This document shows positions 57,980 through 64,000 of a DNA stretch of 64,000 nt, piece after piece (the stretch's first letter is position 1; the number at the start of each line of letters is the position of its first letter). Source of the stretch: Metridium senile. Lineage: Eukaryota; Cnidaria; Anthozoa; Actiniaria; Metridiidae. A program made the position numbers and the translations under genes. Location of the stretch: assembly GCA_949775045.1 (NCBI GenBank), contig OX459101.1:20274466-20338465 (forward strand), written 5' to 3'. Under the pieces are notes generated by a model that saw nothing but the letters and a program-made list of their open reading frames with translations, was not told where the DNA came from and searched no databases.

Positions 57980-59040
57980 TGTTGTATTTACAAATCGAGC
58001 GAGTGCAATATATGCTCATATGGCCTCTCATATATAGTTGACATTTTTCATCTGCATTGTGAAATTGTTCAGTGTGAGAGTAACATCACTTATAGTGGTT
58101 TTGTTGTACTTAATATGGAAACTGCTGAACATGGTTGTGCCATGTAGGTGTCATATTAAATCACTTAGTATAAATGTTGACCAGCTGGAAAATAGATATC
58201 AGCTATATTACACCACCAATCATTTACCTTTATTGCGTGACTACGTGGCATATTCAGTCAATGAAATGATTCATTAAATCAAACAAACATTTTTGATAAT
58301 AAAGTTAAAACAACAAGGTTTAAATGAGTCAATAATAATTTATTAAATTAATAATTTATTATTTCTAAAGCACCCTATCCAAGGCTCTAAACAATAAAAG
58401 AAAAACAAATAATATAAAAGTAATATGTTCACTATTAAAAAAGGTAAACTCTTTGATAACCAATATCTCAAAACTTATATACTAATGTTGTCATGGCGAT
58501 AAAAACTAAAAATTACGATAATTGTAATCACAATACTAAATTATCAGTGCATGCTCATGTATTGTATTAACACATTAAATCTCTCATCCATTTATTCGAT
58601 TGATGAATGGGACATTCATTCATCCATCTATTCACTAGATCAATCAACCATTCTGTCATTCAATCAAAGAAATTATATAAATGAGTTAAGAATAATTCAT
58701 TGAATTGCATGTCATCATAATAATTTAATTATCTCAACTCATTTAATTATTCATTTAGACAATCAACCAGACAATATTTTTCAACTCAAAATATTTTTAT
58801 TGCTCAAAACAAATATCATATTTACAATTATATATAATTGCAGTCACTTATCAAGGTGCACTCAGCTAGACAAACAACGATCATTGTATTGACTTTTGCT
58901 CTTGTTTGTATCAATTATGATATGATGAAATTCTGGCTTAGACAAATTTCATGTATTTACTGATCAGCTTAGATTAGTTTGGAAATAAAGCATTTAAACA
59001 TCAATTAAAAATGTAAATGTTTTATGAAAAAAAAACCGTG
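57980..59040. other. No supported gene
   Basis: A/T-rich. It contains TTCATT-type scattered short repeats at 58560-58760. A plus-strand frame at 58038-58277 has no domain signal. It probably serves as 3' flank of the minus-strand recombinase-like gene. Confidence 0.4.
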
Positions 59041-59043
59041 CAA

Positions 59044-59959
59044 TCATTTTCCAAATGCATTTTTATGAATAGTTCTTGCTGATGTTAAAAGTGTGTATGT
59101 GTCATTTTTTTTTGTAGCTGAAACTTTAACAGAATGGAGACGGTCTTGATTCTCGGTCCATGAGGAGCCGTCAAATTGGAGTGTGTATGTAGTGCCATTA
59201 ATATGTTTATACCACAAAAGGACAACCTCGTTACTTTCATAATATGAGACTCTACCTAACAGAATTCTGGGTTTAGACAAAGTACTTCCATGTTCCACCT
59301 GGGCTACAAACTCGCCTGGTTTAAACTTTCTTTGATCTGCTGATATACTACCTAGATCTGGTAATTCTGAGTCGACTTGTGTTGTCTGTTCAGCCTCCTG
59401 CCTGGCAAATCTCATTGCCTCAGACTTCTTCTGCGTCAACGTCCGTTTGTCATATGTGGCCTGTGCTTGTCTTCGGGTATGTCGTAGGGCATGTGCTAGG
59501 CTCTCTTTCATGCTCTCTGTACAATTGCTGAGAAATTAAGGAGAAACACAATTACTAAGAATATTTTATACAGAACAGCTTTTCTTCTGTTTGCAGCTGT
59601 GAGGCATTTTTATTGTTAAATATACAACATTTGTATACCAATGTGTTACATATAAACATTTCATGTTTTAGTATCTTATATATACCCTTTTAATAAGTCC
59701 CGAAGTGACTTCAAATTCATTCTTTTCAATTTGGCCTTTCATATGATACAATTTTTAATAATTGCCAAGTCGTTAAATATTCATTATTATTACTATCATC
59801 ATAACAAAGAAGTGTCAACACTTACCTTTGTGAATACGCATAAGTAATAAAAGATGACCTCAAGGAGTTGACTGAAATCTCCACCCCACTAAGCGTCGAG
59901 TATATCTTTTTAAGTTTTTTGGTAAATGATGGGGCCGAAAATTGGTCGCCATTGGAGTT
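59044..59959 (-). CDS. Tyrosine-recombinase-like C-terminal region (2 exons, 5' incomplete)
   Basis: Exon 59959-59826 (acceptor CTTTTAG, donor GTAAGT) joins in phase to 59527-59044, which ends in a stop. The product reads SFTKKLKKIYSTLSG, ISVNSLRSSFIT, then ESLAHALRHTRRQAQATYDKR. This fits box II of tyrosine recombinases: the R in LRSS, an H in RHT and a Y in ATYDKR at the usual spacing. After a charged linker, 85 C-terminal residues (FKPGEFVAQVE, RILLGRVSYYESNEVVLLWY) form a beta-rich module that may be BAH- or chromo-like; that is weak. It could be part of a Crypton-type transposon or a host gene derived from one. The N-terminal half and further exons lie to the right. Confidence 0.6.
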
Positions 59960-60241
59960 CTAAAAGAAAAGATAAAAATTCTTATTTAATATGTGCTAGA
60001 AAATTATTTTTTAGTTACATGGCCTGCATGTAGGCTTAGTATTGAATCATTGCCTATTGAGCCAATAAATGCATGAGTACATATGTGAGAATTAATTTTT
60101 ACTGCATAAAACTGAAAATCTCTAATTTATATTGTTATAATGGTGTTTTTAATCCAAACAATAAAGATATCACACCCTTTGTTGAGATAAAACAATTTGG
60201 ACTTTAAGGGTGGTTTTATGTGAGAACTCACACTTTCAGAA

Positions 60242-60632
60242 TTAAATTTGAAAATTAATCACCCCAGTGGTGTGAATTTTTGAACAAATTCATTCGAACA
60301 GAATTTTTATTTTCTGAAATTCATTCTTAAATTTCATGATTCATTCCAAAAGAATTGAGATATTGTTGAATTCATCCTTCTCATCTTAATTACTTTGCTA
60401 GTGAAAGTTAGGGTTTAGGGGTTAGGGTTAAATTTGAAAATTAATCACCCCAGTGGTGTGAATTTTTGAACAAATTCATTCCAACAGAATTTTTATTTTC
60501 TGAAATTCATTCTTAAATTTCATGATTCATTCCAAAAGAATTGAGATATTGTTGAATTCATCCTTCTCATCTTAATTACTTTGCTAGTGAAAGTTAGGGT
60601 TTAGGGTTTAGGGTTAGGGTTAGGGTTAGGAG
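60242..60632. repeat. 186-bp tandem duplication ending in interstitial (TTAGGG)n
   Basis: TTAAATTTGAAAATTAATCA begins copies at 60242 and 60428. Each copy ends in TTAGGG-type repeats (60409-60427; 60595-60632, where six variant units occur). TTAGGG is the common animal telomere repeat. The tract is internal and flanked by ordinary sequence. Confidence 0.85.
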
Positions 60633-60639
60633 TGAACCC

Positions 60640-61630
60640 TGAATTTGGGGTTACTTAAAATTTGCCTAAGAATGTTAAAACAAATATGTGCAACTCCATT
60701 GAGATTGTTTTCAGTTTCAGTTTAATGTTGCCATAATAGTGAAACTAATCCAGGCACGGACGTCAGCGGTGATTACAATTAAGTATTACATTAACAATTT
60801 ACAATTATAAACAAAGTATATCGCAATATATCTGCAAGTTTATATACTTGCAAGATAATCAGGGTGTCAATCCCAAAATGTGGATCAAAAATCAAAAATC
60901 TCTTTTGCAAATATAAAGGGACAAAAACAAATGAGAAAAAAACCCTTTCTGATTATTATTGTAGTGCATTATTCTGAAAAAGCATGTATGTATAGTGTTT
61001 GATAAACTAGTTGTTGGCGAGAGAACTATCATGAAAACTGATTCTCTGCAAAAGGACCTTTTACAAATACCTTTTACTTACGAGAACAGTTTTTTTGAAA
61101 GGAAAAACAAACTTAAAAGTAACGAAGGAAAGTTGAAAGAAGGGAGAAAAAATTGAAGACAAAAGTGAAGACAAGTTAGTTGAAAGAAAAAAGGAATTGA
61201 AACAAAAAAAAGAGAGTTGGTAGAAAGGGAGACGGAATTTAAGACAAAAGAAAAAGAGTGGGTGTTTTTTTTAAGGGTTTAAAAAAGCTATTAAAAAGAA
61301 AACACGCGTAAATCATCTCACAAAATATTTATTTAACCTTTGACTAAATTGCTACACATTACTTGGATTAGTTTTTTCTTGGTATTTTAGACTTTTTTTG
61401 TTTTCAAAACTTGACTCACTTACTTATTTACACACTTACACACACAAATCCATTCAGGAAGTCGTCCTAAAAGTTTCCATTCTCGCTGGCAATCTTGTGT
61501 GCAAAACACTAACAAAATATTATAACAACCACAACACTGACTTCAGGCCTTATATATCATTTTCTATCACGTCCAAATATAAAAGGGCCTGATCTTCAAA
61601 TCCTTGGTCGGGGAATTAGCTGCAAGCAAA
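60640..61630. other. No supported gene
   Basis: A/T-rich, with a purine-rich stretch at 61090-61260 (GAAAGAAGGGAGAAAAAATTG-like in fragments). No domain signal in either short frame. Confidence 0.4.
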
Positions 61631-61635
61631 AGACA

Positions 61636-64000
61636 AGTTAAAATCCAAGCTGAACACTTCCACTGCAAGCAGTTCTAATTGCAAGCTAGTGATGTATGTT
61701 TGAGTAGGACAAAAAAAACACCGCCTGGCTGGCCCACACCTCCAAGGCAAGGCCGCAATTGCACGCTGAAGTCCTGTGCACAGCCCCAGACGTGAGAGTT
61801 TAAAACATTCTGAAACAGTCCATTTTAGCATTTAGTCAATTGATTAACTAGGGCCAATTGATCACAGATCGCTCTGTTTTCCAATTCCCCACAGCTAGTT
61901 CAAACAGAAAAAAACAAACCATACAGACTGCACTATACATAGAGAAACTTTGACATCATAATCATTACTAAACAGACCTGCAGGTCTACAGTATAATATA
62001 ATTCATTCATTACCTGCAATGATTCAACACGTCGTACGGCATGCAACTGCACTGTACTGTCGTGAACACCAATTGACGCTGAAAAGCAATTTAAGCAAAG
62101 TTAAAATCCAAGCTGTCAAACACTGCCACTGCAAGCAGTTCTAATGGCCCACACCTCCAAGGCAAGGCCGCAATTGCACGCTGAAGTCCTGTGCACAGCC
62201 CCAGACGTGAGAGTTTAAAACATTCTGAAACAGTCCATTTTAGCATTTAGTCAATTGATTAACTAGGGCCAATTGATCACAGATCGCTCTGTTTTCCAAT
62301 TCCCCACAGCTAGTTCAAACAGAAAAAACAAACCATACAGACTGCACTATACATAGAGAAACTTTGACATCATAATCATTACTAAACAGACCTGCAGGTC
62401 TACAGTATAATATAATTCATTCATTACCTGCAATGATTCAACACGTCGTACGGCATGCAACTGCACTGTACTGTCGTGAACACCAATTGACGCTGAAAAG
62501 CAATTTAAGCAAAGTTAAAATCCAAGCTGTCAAACACTGCCACTGCAAGCAGTTCTAATGGCCCACACCTCCAAGGCAAGGCCGCAATTGCACGCTGAAG
62601 TCCTGTGCACAGCCCCAGACGTGAGAGTTTAAAACATTCTGAAACAGTCCATTTTAGCATTTAGTCAATTGATTAACTAGGGCCAATTGATCACAGATCG
62701 CTCTGTTTTCCAATTCCCCACAGCTAGTTCAAACAGAAAAAACAAACCATACAGACTGCACTATACATAGAGAAACTTTGACATCATAATCATTACTAAA
62801 CAGACCTGCAGGTCTACAGTATAATATAATTCATTCATTACCTGCAATGATTCAACACGTCGTACGGCATGCAACTGCACTGTACTGTCGTGAACACCAA
62901 TTGACGCTGAAAAGCAATTTAAGCAAAGTTAAAATCCAAGCTGTCAAACACTGCCACTGCAAGCAGTTCTAATGGCCCACACCTCCAAGGCAAGGCCGCA
63001 ATTGCACGCTGAAGTCCTGTGCACAGCCCCAGACGTGAGAGTTTAAAACATTCTGAAACAGTCCATTTTAGCATTTAGTCAATTGATTAACTAGGGCCAA
63101 TTGATCACAGATCGCTCTGTTTTCCAATTCCCCACAGCTAGTTCAAACAGAAAAAACAAACCATACAGACTGCACTATACATAGAGAAACTTTGACATCA
63201 TAATCATTACTAAACAGACCTGCAGGTCTACAGTATAATATAATTCATTCATTACCTGCAATGATTCAACACGTCGTACGGCATGCAACTGCACTGTACT
63301 GTCGTGAACACCAATTGACGCTGAAAAGCAATTTAAGCAAAGTTAAAATCCAAGCTGTCAAACACTGCCACTGCAAGCAGTTCTAATGGCCCACACCTCC
63401 AAGGCAAGGCCGCAATTGCACGCTGAAGTCCTGTGCACAGCCCCAGACGTGAGAGTTTAAAACATTCTGAAACAGTCCATTTTAGCATTTAGTCAATTGA
63501 TTAACTAGGGCCAATTGATCACAGATCGCTCTGTTTTCCAGTTCCCCACAGCTAGTTCAAACAGAAAAAACAAACCATACAGACTGCACTATACATAGAG
63601 AAACTTTGACATCATAATCATTACTAAACAGACCTGCAGGTCTACAGTATAATATAATTCATTCATTACCTGCAATGATTCAACACGTCGTACGGCATGC
63701 AACTGCACTGTACTGTCGTGAACACCAATTGACGCTGAAAAGCAATTTAAGCAAAGTTAAAATCCAAGCTGTCAAACACTGCCACTGCAAGCAGTTCTAA
63801 TGGCCCACACCTCCAAGGCAAGGCCGCAATTGCACGCTGAAGTCCTGTGCACAGCCCCAGACGTGAGAGTTTAAAACATTCTGAAACAGTCCATTTTAGC
63901 ATTTAGTCAATTGATTAACTAGGGCCAATTGATCACAGATCGCTCTGTTTTCCAATTCCCCACAGCTAGTTCAAACAGAAAAAAACAAACCATACAGACT
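61636..64000. repeat. 414-bp tandem array, about 5.7 nearly identical copies, runs off the right edge
   Basis: TACCTGCAATGATTCAACAC recurs at 62011, 62425, 62839, 63253 and 63667, exactly 414 bp apart. Copies differ by only a few bases (for example one AATTCC to AGTTCC change near 63541 and one A in an A-run). The first copy has an extra segment of about 40 bp at 61681-61730. Each unit contains a 65-bp segment that looks like a minus-strand exon. Confidence 0.95.
62014..62078 (-). CDS. Candidate 65-bp exon of the recombinase-like gene, repeated in each array unit
   Basis: On the minus strand, the acceptor GCTTTTCAG at 62087-62079 and donor GTAATG after 62014 bound 65 bp. Read with one carried-over base it gives SIGVHDSTVQLHAVRRVESLQ and ends in phase 0, which fits the phase-0 start of exon 59959-59826. 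Equivalent segments end at 62428, 62842, 63256 and 63670. Because 65 is not a multiple of three, including two copies would break the frame. It could be chance splice-like sequence. Confidence 0.35.

Noticed and set aside
60595..60632. Chromosome end
   Set aside because: Only six variant TTAGGG units, followed by more than 3 kb of ordinary sequence and a tandem array.

Overview
The window is eukaryotic: every host gene is split by GT-AG introns, tRNA-derived SINEs and several classes of retrotransposon are present, and low-complexity DNA is abundant. The protein families (H-type lectin, follistatin/Kazal, F5/8 type C, PAN/apple, ILEI) together with BEL/Pao, Penelope-like and CR1/L2-like elements suggest an early-branching marine animal, most likely an anthozoan cnidarian. 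That is an inference from content; no marker gene proves it.

Layout. 1-9.9 kb (minus): the 5' two thirds of a HERC3/HERC4-type E3 ubiquitin ligase. I could join fifteen exons with consistent splice phase; the HECT end lies off the left edge. 9.9-11.3 kb: spacer between two divergent genes. 11.3-25.7 kb (plus): a complete 16-exon gene for a secreted protein of about 977 residues with signal peptide, three H-type lectin domains, a follistatin/Kazal module, three more H-type lectin domains, an F5/8C domain and a C-terminal ILEI (FAM3/PANDER-like) domain. Its exon lengths show that a five-exon, three-lectin block was duplicated. 26.8-29.2 kb (minus): a small two-exon gene for a secreted PAN/apple plus F5/8C protein. 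29.2-37.9 kb: no host gene seen; a broken DDE transposase and large inverted repeats. 37.9-42.1 kb (minus): an apparently intact non-LTR retrotransposon with ORF1 and ORF2, inserted into an older tRNA-related repeat. 42.1-47.5 kb: that repeat family again, plus several palindromic elements. 47.5-49.8 kb (plus): the 5' three coding exons of a secreted protein of unrecognised family. 50-50.5 kb: a truncated Penelope-like element with a GIY-YIG domain, followed by a complete-looking hammerhead ribozyme. 51.7-53.6 kb: a BEL/Pao-type gag ORF with no pol. 56-57.2 kb (minus): a decayed C-terminus of a restriction-like-endonuclease LINE. 59-64 kb (minus): two exons resembling the C-terminal half of a tyrosine recombinase; a candidate upstream exon lies inside a 414-bp tandem array that runs off the right edge.

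The introns are crowded with short foldback/MITE elements, minisatellites and trinucleotide tracts, and the same families occur in both the HERC and lectin genes. The host genes do not form an operon. The lectin and PAN/discoidin proteins are both secreted and probably bind extracellular carbohydrate or matrix; the HERC protein is intracellular. The most interesting items are the duplicated-lectin/ILEI architecture, the hammerhead ribozyme and its degenerate relatives, the tandemly amplified exon next to the recombinase-like gene, and the unusual secreted protein at 47.6 kb.
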